From the NCBI GenBank assembly GCA_012517815.1, contig JAAYUF010000059.1:34260-98259 (forward strand): DNA of 64,000 nt. Direction: 5' to 3'. Each line of letters starts with the position of its first letter. Position 1 is the first letter of the stretch. The notes below the pieces were generated by a model, which searched no databases, was not told the DNA's origin, and was given only the letters and a program-made list of their open reading frames with translations. The stretch comes from Clostridiales bacterium (GTDB lineage Bacteria; Bacillota; Clostridia; Christensenellales; Aristaeellaceae). Of the stretch, positions 29,049 to 39,110 are shown one piece after another. The translations under genes were made by a program, and so were the position numbers.

Positions 29049-29408
29049 TCCGGTCTTCCTTTCCTGTCTGGGTATGTTGCGCCGGTCGCGCCGAGTATAA
29101 GTAGCTCCGCCGTTGGCGCTCGCCAAGGGGCACGGTTCGTTCCCGCGAGCCCTCGATCACAGAGGGACCGCGTTCCCGTTTGGCGGACGCATGCCCGTTC
29201 GCCGGTGACAGGCTGCCGACACCCTGCCCGGCCGGTTGCGTTTCCAGCCCGCGGCGTATTTGTCCGGAATTCCGGCCTCCCGTACGTCCGCCGCGAACCG
29301 GCGGGCCTGTTGCCCCTTCCCCCGCGGCCGCAGACAGGCGCGCCTGTTTCATTATAGCCGACCGGGGGCAAAAAAGAAAGCCGCGCAGCCGAAAACGCCG
29401 GAAAAGGA

Positions 29409-29436
29409 AAACAGGCGCGCTTTCGAACGCCTGTTT
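29409..29436 (-). terminator. Candidate terminator downstream of ylbF-like gene
   Basis: Stem AAACAGGCG / CGCCTGTTT followed by TTCCTTTT on the minus strand. Confidence 0.5.
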
Positions 29437-29630
29437 CAAATACCAGGTGACGCACATCAGTCCTGACGCGCGTTTGTCAGCGGCCCCGCCCGGTCGGCCT
29501 GCCGATTGGGCGAACCCATCGGGCCAATGGCTCCGCGCCCTACGCCGGCACAGCTGGCGCACCGCGTCGCGGATGGCGCCGCACGCCGCCCTTTGGCTGG
29601 CGCATCGGGTGTAACGGCGCGCCAGCCGCC

Positions 29631-30038
29631 TCAGTGATGCCCGCAGCCGCCGCAGGAGCCGCAGGAACCGGAACAGCAGTCTTCCTCTTCTTCCTCGCCC
29701 TCGCCGGTAACCACCAGCTTGATGATCTTGTTCACCTGTTGCATCATTTCGGCAAACACAGCGTTGGTGTCGCGCATGGTCCTGATCATCGGGTTTTCAT
29801 CGATCGCCTTCTGGGTTTCATCCAGCTTCGCGCTGGCTACGGAAAGGGCGTCGTGATCCATGTCGCTGGCGGCCAGCAGGTTTTCGACCTCCGCGCGACG
29901 CTCCGAATATTCCGAAATCAACTGCGCGGCTGTTTCGTCGCGCATGGCGGCCTGTTCCGCCAGCCTCATCTTGATGAACTCCTCGCTCTCCAGAATCGCT
30001 TCCGCGAGCTGTTCCGCCTGATTGAGTACCTGTTCCAT
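29631..30038 (-). CDS. YlbF/YmcA family protein with Cys-rich tail
   Basis: 135 aa helical YlbF-like protein ending EEEEEDCCSGSCGSCGGCGHH; directly downstream of miaB. Confidence 0.8.
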   Translation of the reverse strand: MEQVLNQAEQLAEAILESEEFIKMRLAEQAAMRDETAAQLISEYSERRAEVENLLAASDMDHDALSVASAKLDETQKAIDENPMIRTMRDTNAVFAEMMQQVNKIIKLVVTGEGEEEEEDCCSGSCGSCGGCGHH

Positions 30039-30052
30039 GCTGACTGCTCCTT

Positions 30053-31447
30053 CTATATCCTCTCGCCCCGCAGGGTGTTGACCGCCGCGGAGCGGATGCG
30101 AACGGGGATGATTTTCCCGATATCCTCGGGCCCTCCGTCCAGCGTGATGGTAATGCCGCGCGTTCCCTTGCCGGAAACCCGCGACGCGTCGCGTTTGCTG
30201 ATGCTTTCCACCAGCACGCGCTCTACGGTGCCGATCATGCCTCGGTATGCTTCCTGCGAGCCTTCCTCCACCGCCCGGATCAGCCTGCCGATCCGTTGGG
30301 AGGACACATCGTCGGGCAGCCGGCCCCCCAGCCGGGCGGCGGCGGTGCCTTCCCTTGGGCTGTAAATAAAGGTGTACGCCGAATCATACCCCACCGTTTG
30401 CACCAGTGAAACCGTTTGCTCAAACTGCTCCTCGGTTTCCCCGGGGAAGCCCACGATCAGGTCGGTCGTAAGCCCGATGCCGGGAACGTCGCGGCGGAGC
30501 GCCCCCACCCGTTCCAGATAGCGTTCGCGGGTATAGCGGCGGTTCATCGCGGACAGAATGGCATCGCTGCCGCTTTGCACGGGCAGGTGCAGATGGTTGC
30601 AGATGTGGCTCCCGCGCGCCATCGCCTCAATCAGCCCGTCCGACAGGTCCTTGGGGTGGGAGGTCATAAAGCGGATACGGGGCACGCCCATCTCGTCCAG
30701 CGCGCGCAGGAGCGCTGGAAAGGTTTCGTCCGTACCGTTTCCGTAGCTGTTGACATTCTGCCCCAGCAGCGTAATCTCCTGAACGCCGGAGCGCAGCAGG
30801 CTTTCCGCTTCGGCAAGGATATCCCGCATAGCGCGGCTGCGTTCCCGGCCGCGCACATAGGGGACGATGCAGTAGGAGCAGTAGTTGTCGCAGCCATACA
30901 TGACGGTGAGGTAGGCTTTGCTGTCCGACGCCCGTTTGATCGGCAGCCCTTCCGCGATGGCGGTGTCTTCGCTAGACACGCGAATGACGCGCTCCCGGCG
31001 GGTGAGCAGTTCATACAGCATCGAAGGCAGTTGGTGCAGGTTATGGGTGCCAAATGCCAGATCGATGAACGGGTACTGCCTTAAAATCCGGTCCGCCATT
31101 CCGGGCCGCTGCACCATGCAGCCGCAAACGCCGATCAGCAGATGCGGTTTGCTCCTTTTCAACTGACGAAGCCACGTGACGTTGCCAAGCGCCCGGCGTT
31201 CCGCGTTGTCGCGGATGCAGCAGGTGTTAAACAGCACCAGATCGGCGGTCGTACGGTCCGGCGTCTCCTCAAGGCCCATGCTTTCCAGAAGGCCGGCGAG
31301 CGTTTCGCTGTCATGGGCGTTCATCTGGCAGCCGTAGGTCACGATATGGTAGCTGTCGGGCCGGTTTGGCAGCGCGGCGATCCGCTCCGCCGCGTCCTCC
31401 TGCCTGCGGATCTCGTCCGCTCCTATGATTACGGGGGTTCTGTTCAC
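30053..31447 (-). CDS. miaB: tRNA-2-methylthio-N6-dimethylallyladenosine synthase
   Basis: YHIVTYGCQMNAHDSETLAGLLESMG; radical SAM CDNYCSYCIVPYVRGRERSR; GTG start overlaps the rng TGA (GTGA). Confidence 0.96.
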   Translation of the reverse strand: MNRTPVIIGADEIRRQEDAAERIAALPNRPDSYHIVTYGCQMNAHDSETLAGLLESMGLEETPDRTTADLVLFNTCCIRDNAERRALGNVTWLRQLKRSKPHLLIGVCGCMVQRPGMADRILRQYPFIDLAFGTHNLHQLPSMLYELLTRRERVIRVSSEDTAIAEGLPIKRASDSKAYLTVMYGCDNYCSYCIVPYVRGRERSRAMRDILAEAESLLRSGVQEITLLGQNVNSYGNGTDETFPALLRALDEMGVPRIRFMTSHPKDLSDGLIEAMARGSHICNHLHLPVQSGSDAILSAMNRRYTRERYLERVGALRRDVPGIGLTTDLIVGFPGETEEQFEQTVSLVQTVGYDSAYTFIYSPREGTAAARLGGRLPDDVSSQRIGRLIRAVEEGSQEAYRGMIGTVERVLVESISKRDASRVSGKGTRGITITLDGGPEDIGKIIPVRIRSAAVNTLRGERI

Positions 31448-32658
31448 GTTACCGATTCCCTTTCCAGTCGATATCCGGTACCGCCGCACGTTTCGCACGG
31501 GCGGGCGATCCGTTCGCGCAGGGACGCGCCCGCGCGCTTGCGGGTCATCTCCAGAAGTCCCAAGCTGGTAAACCCGTGCACCACGGTTTTATCCCGCTCG
31601 CGGGAGAGTTCTTCCTTCATGCGCAGGGCAACCTGCGCGCGCTGCTCGTCGTTTTTCATGTCGATAAAATCAATCAGCACGATGCCGCTGGCTTCGCGCA
31701 GGCGAAGCTGCCGCGCGATTTCCGGGCAGGCGGCGAGGTTCAGTTTCAGGGGCAGATCGTCGCTCGCGGCAGGGATAAACTTGCCGGAATTCACATCCAC
31801 GGTGGTCAGGGCTTCCCGCTCGTCGATCACAAGCGAGCCGCCATTTCTCAGTTCCACGCGCCGCCCCAGCGCTTCCTGCAGCTGAGCCGCCACGCGGCTG
31901 CTCTTCCAGAGCGCTTCCATTTCGGGTTCGCCTACCTGCTCCCACAGGAGTCCCGTCGGGGGCGAAGGCATGCGGTTGACGGCATCGTTGCAGGTGATGG
32001 TGATCTCGTAGCGCGGGGCATAGTCGCGTACCAGCGCCGAAAGCACCGAAAGGTCCCGTTGGAGCACCGCAGGCGCTTTGGCGTACACTGCGCGCTCACG
32101 AATGGCCGTCCAGAGCGCCAGAAGGCTGTCCCGCTCCTGTACCAGCGCATCCGGGCGGGCGGGGAGGGCGGCGCTGCGCATAACCAGCCCGTAAGCATTC
32201 CCGGACAGTTCGTGCCCCAGCGCCATGAGCGCCGCACGCTCGTCGTCGTCCGCCACACGCTTGCTGACGCCCACGTAACGGTTGAGCGGCATCAGGATCA
32301 GGTACTGCCCCGGCAGGGAAATATCCCGCGTGAGGAAGGCCCCCTTCTGGTCGCGCGCGTCCTTCTTGACCTGCACGATCAGTTCGGCGCCGGCGGAGAG
32401 CGGCTTATCCTCTCCGGAACGCTGGAAATCTTCCTTTTCGGACAGCGGCAGGTAGCCGTTGAGCGACTGGCCCAGTTGGACAAACGCGGCGTGCATGCCC
32501 GGCACCACGCGTTCCACGCGCCCCAGGATCACGGCGTTGACCAGCGAGGTATCGTCGCGTTCTTCCAGATAGAACTCCGCGAGCTTTCCCTCGTCCAGCA
32601 GGGCGATCCGCCGGCGGGCGCCTTTCGCCCACACAAGAATCCGAATGGCTTCAGACAT
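31444..32658 (-). CDS. rng: Ribonuclease E/G family protein
   Basis: LVNAVILGRVERVVPGMHAAFVQLGQSLNGYLP; SLVIDEREALTTVDVNSGKF; GIVLIDFIDMKNDEQRAQV; ARPCETCGGTG. Confidence 0.93.
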   Translation of the reverse strand: MSEAIRILVWAKGARRRIALLDEGKLAEFYLEERDDTSLVNAVILGRVERVVPGMHAAFVQLGQSLNGYLPLSEKEDFQRSGEDKPLSAGAELIVQVKKDARDQKGAFLTRDISLPGQYLILMPLNRYVGVSKRVADDDERAALMALGHELSGNAYGLVMRSAALPARPDALVQERDSLLALWTAIRERAVYAKAPAVLQRDLSVLSALVRDYAPRYEITITCNDAVNRMPSPPTGLLWEQVGEPEMEALWKSSRVAAQLQEALGRRVELRNGGSLVIDEREALTTVDVNSGKFIPAASDDLPLKLNLAACPEIARQLRLREASGIVLIDFIDMKNDEQRAQVALRMKEELSRERDKTVVHGFTSLGLLEMTRKRAGASLRERIARPCETCGGTGYRLERESVT

Positions 32659-33337
32659 AAGGATATTCCTCCAGCGCAATGAGCGCTCCGTCGCCGGCCC
32701 TGGCCAGAATGGCGTCCCGGTACGCGAGGTAGGGTACTGCCTCCACCCCCGCCAGATCGCACAGCGCCTTCATGAGCACGGAAGGCTTCAGAGAGCCTTC
32801 CGCCCGGTTGGCGATCACACAGCGGAGGGTGTAGCCCGTACCCGACGGTTCAACCGACGCCTGGGTAACAAAGGGCCGGATGTTGGTGCTGTTCTCGCCG
32901 CTTTTGGTTTTGCGAAGCGCTACGCAGTCATCGCTCGCCATAAAAGGGGGCAGCGCAGCTGCCACCGCGTCCGCCGCCTGTCCGGCGTCCAGCTCCATGC
33001 GTATGTTGGAACCGGCCACCAGCGCCATCAGCGTGGGAAACGTATCCGGCACCGCGCGGGCACGGCGCACTTTCAGGGGCGCCGGCATCGCGCGGGCAAG
33101 CGTTTGGGTAAACTCGGCCTCATCGCACTCGCTTTCCAGCGGGATGTCCATCACCTCGCGCATGCCGGCCACGCCCACGGACAGGGGCGACGCGAAGCTC
33201 AGCTGGATGTGCGGGTTAAAGCCGTTGCTGTAGCGGACGGGGAGCCCCGAGCGCCGGAGCGCGCGCTGGATGGACCGCATCAGGTCCAGATGGCCGATAT
33301 GCCTGAGCACCAGACCCTTTTCAAACACGACGATCAT
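32651..33337 (-). CDS. TIGR03936/DUF2344 family radical SAM-associated protein
   Basis: MIVVFEKGLVLRHIGHLDLMRSIQRALRRSGLPVRYSNGFNPHIQLSFASPLSVGV; ATG overlaps the upstream radical SAM TGA. Confidence 0.88.
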   Translation of the reverse strand: MIVVFEKGLVLRHIGHLDLMRSIQRALRRSGLPVRYSNGFNPHIQLSFASPLSVGVAGMREVMDIPLESECDEAEFTQTLARAMPAPLKVRRARAVPDTFPTLMALVAGSNIRMELDAGQAADAVAAALPPFMASDDCVALRKTKSGENSTNIRPFVTQASVEPSGTGYTLRCVIANRAEGSLKPSVLMKALCDLAGVEAVPYLAYRDAILARAGDGALIALEEYPYV

Positions 33338-35175
33338 CCGCATATCGTGCACAACCCCTCGATTCGCTCAATGCCGCAACCGTTGCAGCCTTCCCGGCAA
33401 TCCGGCGTGGTTTCGGCGCGCAGGGCGCGCTCCGCTTCCAGCCTCAGGTAGGCCTTGGTGACGCCGATATCGATAAAGTCCCACGGAAGGAGTTCCTGCG
33501 CGCCGCGTTCGCGGTTGGCGTAAAAAGCCGGGTCCAGGTTGCAGTCCGCAAACGCCCGCATCCAGAGATCATAGCGGAACTGATCGCTCCATCCATCCAG
33601 CCGGCAGCCAAGCTCCCACGCGCGGTAGAGCACATCCGCAAGCCTGCGGTCGCCCACGGCGAAACAGGCTTCCAGAAGGCTCACAGAAGGATCGTGCCAA
33701 TGGAACGTAACGCCGCGCAGGTTGAGCATCCGGCGAAGCTCCGCCTGTTTGGCCCGGACGGTTTCCATGGTATCCTGCGCGTTCCACTGAAACGGCGTAA
33801 ACGGCTTGGGTACGAACACCGAGGCGCTGCAGGTAACCCTGAGCCCCTTGGCGCGCTGCCCCTTGGGAACGGCGTAATAAGCGTTCACGGCTTCGCGCGC
33901 CAGATGGGCGATGCCTTCCAGGTCAGCCTGCGTTTCGGTTGGCAGCCCGATCATGAAATAGAGCTTCACGCTGTTCCAGCCGCCCTCAAACGCCTCCCGC
34001 AGCCTCGACAGCAGATCGGTCTGCGTTACGCCCTTGTTGATCACATCCCGAAGGCGCTGGGTGCCGGCTTCCGGCGCAAAGGTCAGGCTGGTCTTTTTCA
34101 CCTTTTGGGTTTGCGCCAGCGAATCCCCCACGACGCTGTCGATGCGAAGCGAAGGCAGCGAAATGCTCACCCGGCGCGAGGCGAAGCGCTCCATCAGCTT
34201 TTGGCAAAGCTCGCTCAGCTTGGAGTAATCCCCGCTGGAAAGCGACGAGAGCGAAATTTCCTCATACCCGGTGCTGTCCACCAGCTGCTCAGCCAGCTGC
34301 AACAGGCGATCGACGCTGCGCTCCCGCACGGGGCGGTAGAGCATCCCGGCCTGGCAGAAGCGGCAGCCGCGCGTGCAGCCGCGCATGATCTCCAGCATGA
34401 TCCTGTCGTGAACGATCTGCGTATACGGTACGGGGATGGCGCCGGGATACGCAGCCGCGTCCAGGTCGGCCACGCAGCATTTGGTCACGGTTGCGGGCGC
34501 GGCGGCGTCGATCGGGTCAAAGCTTTGCAGGGTGCCGTCCCCGTGATACCGGGCGCTGTAGAACGCCGGAACGTAAACGCCGGGGATGCCGGCCAGCCGC
34601 CGGAGTATTTCCAAGCGCGCCAGTCCCTGCTTCCTGCCGTCGTGGACGGCGTCTGTGACCTTCACGATCACCTCTTCGCCGTCGCCCAGCATGAACGCGT
34701 CGATAAAGGCGTGCAACGGCTCGGGGTTGTACGCGCAGGGCCCGCCGGCTACCACGATGGGGTCCGATTCCACGCGCGCCGCCGATTTTACGGGGATGCC
34801 GCCCAGCGAGAGCATTTCCAGAATGTTGGTGTAACTCATCTCATATTGCAGGGTGAAGCCGACGATATCAAACCGGTTGAGCGCCGTGCGGCTCTCCAGC
34901 GAAAAAAGCGGAATGTTTTCCCGGCGCATCCCTTCCAGCATATCGATCCACGGCATGCAAACGCGCTCGCATACGGCGTAAGGCAAAGCGTTGAGAATAT
35001 CGTAGAGAATCTTCATCCCCAGGTGAGACATGGCGACTTCGTAGGTATCCGGGAAGCAAAACGCAAAAGAAACCTCGGCCTGCGCGATGGGCTTAACCTC
35101 GGTGTTCATTTCACCTCCCGTATAACGGGCGGGCTTCTCCACCCGTTCCAGCAACTGTTCGATGCGGTCGATCAT
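33334..35175 (-). CDS. TIGR03960-type B12-binding/radical SAM protein
   Basis: FCFPDTYEVAMSHLGMKILYDILN...IMLEIMRGCTRGCRFCQAGMLYRPVRERSV...SLTFAPEAGTQRLRDVINKGV. Confidence 0.92.
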   Translation of the reverse strand: MIDRIEQLLERVEKPARYTGGEMNTEVKPIAQAEVSFAFCFPDTYEVAMSHLGMKILYDILNALPYAVCERVCMPWIDMLEGMRRENIPLFSLESRTALNRFDIVGFTLQYEMSYTNILEMLSLGGIPVKSAARVESDPIVVAGGPCAYNPEPLHAFIDAFMLGDGEEVIVKVTDAVHDGRKQGLARLEILRRLAGIPGVYVPAFYSARYHGDGTLQSFDPIDAAAPATVTKCCVADLDAAAYPGAIPVPYTQIVHDRIMLEIMRGCTRGCRFCQAGMLYRPVRERSVDRLLQLAEQLVDSTGYEEISLSSLSSGDYSKLSELCQKLMERFASRRVSISLPSLRIDSVVGDSLAQTQKVKKTSLTFAPEAGTQRLRDVINKGVTQTDLLSRLREAFEGGWNSVKLYFMIGLPTETQADLEGIAHLAREAVNAYYAVPKGQRAKGLRVTCSASVFVPKPFTPFQWNAQDTMETVRAKQAELRRMLNLRGVTFHWHDPSVSLLEACFAVGDRRLADVLYRAWELGCRLDGWSDQFRYDLWMRAFADCNLDPAFYANRERGAQELLPWDFIDIGVTKAYLRLEAERALRAETTPDCREGCNGCGIERIEGLCTICG

Positions 35176-35670
35176 GATCTTCCTCCATTCGGCGTTTCCC
35201 TCGATACTCTACCATGACCGCTCGGGTTTTTCAACCGCGGAAGAAAAAAACGCCGCACCGTGGCGGGTGCGGGTTGAGCTGCGCTTGGCCTGCGACGCGC
35301 CTGACGGGAGGCTTGTCCTGCCGTTTGGGCCGCTGCCGCGAGGTAAGCTTTGCACGTGGATTTTCGCCCGATGCGGGGCGGGGTACCATCGCCGTTGGCC
35401 GGAAATCCGGCTTCAGGGCGGAACTTACCGACGAACGGCGTCGCGGCAACGCGCATCCCTGCCGCAAGGGGGAGTTCCGCTGGCGGATGGGTCTTTCCCC
35501 GCTCGCGGAAAGCGAGCACACCTGCCCGGCAAAGCTGCGCGGGCTTGCAGCGGCTTTGTGACAAGCAGGCGGCCCGGCCCGGCGCGTGCAGTCGACGGCT
35601 TGCGCCTTGGGTGTTCTCGTATCGGTGCTCCGTGAGTCCGTCAAAACGGCATGCGCTCCGACGGCCAATG

Positions 35671-37092
35671 CTATTCCGCGGCGACGCCGGCCGGCATCGT
35701 TTGCCCTCCCCGGGCGAACCCGCCGTCAGCACCCGGTTCGGCGGACGAAAATGGCTGCTTCGGCGTTTCCCCGTTTGTCCGGGGCTGATCAAACGGCTCG
35801 CCAAGTTCAGCGCGGGCCATGAACGCGCGCGCCTCCCCGCGCGCTTTCTCTTCGCGGATCAGCCAGGCGGCGGGAGAATCCAGCAGGGAGATGCGATCCT
35901 CCAGCGGGGACAGCATGGCTTCCTCGCCGTAACCCCTTTGCCGCAAGCCCTTGCGTGCGAGCGAGAGCAGTTCCCGCGCGTAATGCAGGGAATCCTCCGT
36001 ATCCGCAAACGCGCAGGAGCCGAGCGAAGCCTGCCGGTTGCGCTCGTTGGGCGCGGGCATCGGGTGGTGGGCGTCAAAATCCCGCGCCAGCGCCAGCGTT
36101 TCGCTCAGCACCGTGCGCAGGCCCAGGTTGAAGGCCGAAGGCGTAAACGCGTTGGAAAACGGCTGCGCGCAGAGGATGCGGTATTCCACGGTGCCGTAGG
36201 AGGTGGTCACGATGTTTCGTTCCAGATCCAGCGAGTGGATATCTTCCGCCAGCGCGTCCGGCCGCTGAAAGTATTCGCGCACCGGCGTCGGGGTAAACAG
36301 GTTCAGTCCGCCGTCCCGCTTGCGCATGAACAGGCACACGTCGCCGTAGCTGTGGGCGATCTCTTCGGCCGTGGAAAGGCCAAGCTTCTGCGCGCCTACC
36401 AGCCCGATCTGCCGGAAAGAGGATCGCATGTACAGTTCGTTGCGCACGCACAGGTAGTGGCGGCCGTCCAGCCGTGCGGGAGAATCCGAAAACAGCAGGA
36501 TGTTGATCCAGTCCAGGCGGGTAAAAAGCTCGAATAGGAGCGGCAGTTCCTCCACGGTGGTGTTGAAATGCACCTGCTCGGAAGAGATCACGCAGTAGAA
36601 GTCCTTGTAGTATCGTCGTTTCATGCGGTGGTGCTGAAAGTATTCCGCGATGGCCAGCGTCAGCTCCCGCTCGATCAGGTGCGGGTTGCGGTCCCTGGCC
36701 AGAAAGGGATTGAAGCCGACGCCTAAAAGACAGTGCTCCTCGGCGGCCAGCGCCTGCTGCTCCGCCGCCAGCGTTTCCCGGAAACGGCTGTACAGGGGCC
36801 ACAGCGACGGCGCGCTTGTGGACGCGAACTCCACATTCTCAAGGCAGGTGTCAAACGTAAGCACATTCCCCGCGCCATCCTCGACAGCCAAAGGCGTCCC
36901 GTCCTGTCCGCATCGGGAAATCCGGTAGCCAAGCGGTTTCATCGCGCCCATCAGGGTATGCGCGACGGTCACGTCAAACGGTTTCTTGGGAAAAGGAACC
37001 AGCGGAAACTCCAATTCTACGCCCACGTGATTTTTGTGATTGTGCAGGATCCCGTCCGTCAGGTATTGATACAGCAGCCTGTCTATGTCCAA
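35671..37092 (-). CDS. Glutamate-cysteine ligase-like protein
   Basis: VGVELEFPLVP...DTCLENVEFASTSAPSLWPLYSRF...HFNTTVEELPLLFELFTRLDWINILLFSDSPA; TTG start probable; TAG stop. Confidence 0.75.
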   Translation of the reverse strand: MDIDRLLYQYLTDGILHNHKNHVGVELEFPLVPFPKKPFDVTVAHTLMGAMKPLGYRISRCGQDGTPLAVEDGAGNVLTFDTCLENVEFASTSAPSLWPLYSRFRETLAAEQQALAAEEHCLLGVGFNPFLARDRNPHLIERELTLAIAEYFQHHRMKRRYYKDFYCVISSEQVHFNTTVEELPLLFELFTRLDWINILLFSDSPARLDGRHYLCVRNELYMRSSFRQIGLVGAQKLGLSTAEEIAHSYGDVCLFMRKRDGGLNLFTPTPVREYFQRPDALAEDIHSLDLERNIVTTSYGTVEYRILCAQPFSNAFTPSAFNLGLRTVLSETLALARDFDAHHPMPAPNERNRQASLGSCAFADTEDSLHYARELLSLARKGLRQRGYGEEAMLSPLEDRISLLDSPAAWLIREEKARGEARAFMARAELGEPFDQPRTNGETPKQPFSSAEPGADGGFARGGQTMPAGVAAE

Positions 37093-37544
37093 AAGACGAC
37101 CGCTCCCCTCTCCAGTGTTCGATGGTTGGAACCATGGTTTGGACGTTACGTTATCAGGGGGTGAACCTTGGCCGTAAGGGCCGGTAACGGGACCCGCGCG
37201 TAAGGGGTTCGGGCGTTTTGCGGCTTGCTTTTGCGGTCGATCCATCATAGCACAAATCCCCTGAGATGTCGATGTTCCAAAGCATAAAAAACGGCTCTTA
37301 CAGCACCTTTTTACGGTTGTGCGGCTCCTTCCTTTTGTGTATAATGAGTACCGCCCGCACGCCCCAAATGCAACGCGGCAGGAAGCGTGACGGTTTCAAG
37401 GCGGCCAATTTGGTGGATACTATCCCTGAGCCTTCGGTCGTCTGCAAGCAGGATGGTATTCGCCCTACGGCGTGAGGCGGTTGCCGTCGGTCCTTATTTG
37501 ACGGGCGCAGCCGAGGCCTGACGGATCAGAAAGAAGATGGATTT

Positions 37545-38414
37545 TTGTTTCACCCCCTGACGCGCGATGATTTGCCTGAAATCTGGAGAAGGCAACAAAA
37601 ACTGAATACCCTGAGCAGCGAGTTCGACGCTTTCCGGCTGTATGCCTGGTTGCCGCTGGACCGCAGCGCGGTTGCGTTCTGGCGCAACCAGTTTGTGCTG
37701 CGCTGCCGCGCGCAGGGGGAGATCTGGTATATCGCGCCGCCGGAAACGGAAGATTTTCACTCGCTTCTGGACGCGCTGGCAGCGTATGAGCGCGCGCAGG
37801 GCGGCACGCAGCTGCGTTTCCTCAACGCAGGCCGTCCGATGGAAGATTTCCCCTCCCGCTTTACCGCCACGCCGCGCCGCGACCTGTACGATTACCTCTA
37901 CCAGGCGCAGGACCTGATTGGTTTGCGCGGGCGCGCCTATCAGGCGCGTCGCAACCAGATATCGCAGTTCAAGCGCGCCTATGACTGGCGTTTTGAGCCT
38001 TTGTGCGCCGGAAACCGGGACGCCTGCCTCGCGATCACCGATCGCTGGGATGCGGCGCACGAAGGCGTCATGGTCGGTTACGAGCGCACGGCCATCGAGC
38101 GCATGGTCACGCTGGATCAGGCGTACGGCCAAAGCGGCGGCATTCTGTTTGCCGACGGAGAACCGGCGGCGTTCGCGATCGGCTCCCACCCGCGCCCCGC
38201 GCTGCTGGATATTGTCGCGGAAAAAGCGCTGCCCGCCTATACCGGCGCCTACGCGATGATCATCCAGGCCTACGCCGTGCACGCGCACGAGCTGGCGCCG
38301 TTTGAGTACATCAACCGCGAGGAGGACATGGGGTTGGAGAACCTGCGCAATGCCAAGCAACAGCTCAAACCTGTGCGGTTGTTGGAAAAAACGCTGATGA
38401 CCGAGGCGCTGTAG
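37545..38414 (+). CDS. DUF2156 (phosphatidylglycerol lysyltransferase C-terminal-like) protein
   Basis: FHPLTRDDLPEIWRRQQKLNTLSSEFDAFRLYAWLPLDRSAVAFWRNQFVLRCRAQGEIWYIAPPE...FEYINREEDMGLENLRNAKQQLKPVRLLEK; TTG start or indel. Confidence 0.8.
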   Translation: MFHPLTRDDLPEIWRRQQKLNTLSSEFDAFRLYAWLPLDRSAVAFWRNQFVLRCRAQGEIWYIAPPETEDFHSLLDALAAYERAQGGTQLRFLNAGRPMEDFPSRFTATPRRDLYDYLYQAQDLIGLRGRAYQARRNQISQFKRAYDWRFEPLCAGNRDACLAITDRWDAAHEGVMVGYERTAIERMVTLDQAYGQSGGILFADGEPAAFAIGSHPRPALLDIVAEKALPAYTGAYAMIIQAYAVHAHELAPFEYINREEDMGLENLRNAKQQLKPVRLLEKTLMTEAL

Positions 38415-39044
38415 AGGGTCCGCAGGGTTGGCGGCGCTACGCCGGATGATTGTCGTTCCACAGAGCGCTTCGGCTCGCCCAATCGGTTGCCGCTCCGCAA
38501 AGCCGCGCTTCAAACGCGCCCGCCCGCGAAGCGCCAAACTCAGCGCCCCGGCGTGCATCTGGTTGGCGTTGACGGGCGAGCCCGCGCGCGAAGCGCCAAA
38601 CCCTTCGCGCCCGTGCGCCGATACCGTGTGGTTTGTTTCGCTGCGCAGGCGGGCTCGTCTGCCCGCGCGCGGTTTTCCGTTTGCCGTTGCGTTGTTGCGC
38701 AACGGCGTTTCAGGGCTATCGGCATGCGATGATCTTCCTGCGTTGCTCACCGTCGGCCTGGCCGGAGCCTGCCACGCCGACCATCCCATGGGCGGCGGAT
38801 GTACCCAAAGCCTGATGCCGCAATCGATTCGACCATGCCTGCGCCGCCCGCCGCTTTCTCATACGTTTTCCATTGATGAGCGCAGCAAAGCGCACGAGCG
38901 TTTTCTTGTGTGACGAGGCGCGGAAGCGAAGGCGCAGCGGCGCTATAGAGGGCTTTCGCCAAGTAACTGCGGAAGAAATGCGCCACGAGCGGGGTACGCT
39001 CCTGATCTGAAACCATTTATGGCCGCTGCTCTCCCGCCGTAAGG

Positions 39045-39076
39045 AAAGCCGCCCCGTTTTGCTGCGGAGCGGCTTT
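39045..39076 (-). terminator. Terminator downstream of the peptidoglycan-binding protein gene
   Basis: Stem AAAGCCGC / GCGGCTTT. Confidence 0.6.
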
Positions 39077-39110
39077 GTCTGATGTTTGCGGCCGGGCTGT
39101 CGATGCCCCG

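Noticed and set aside
27300-29357. 685-aa plus-strand ORF opposite mutS
   Set aside because: Antisense of mutS; no start context or recognisable domain.
33694-35217. 507-aa plus-strand ORF opposite the radical SAM gene
   Set aside because: Shadow ORF with Arg/His/Gly-rich composition.
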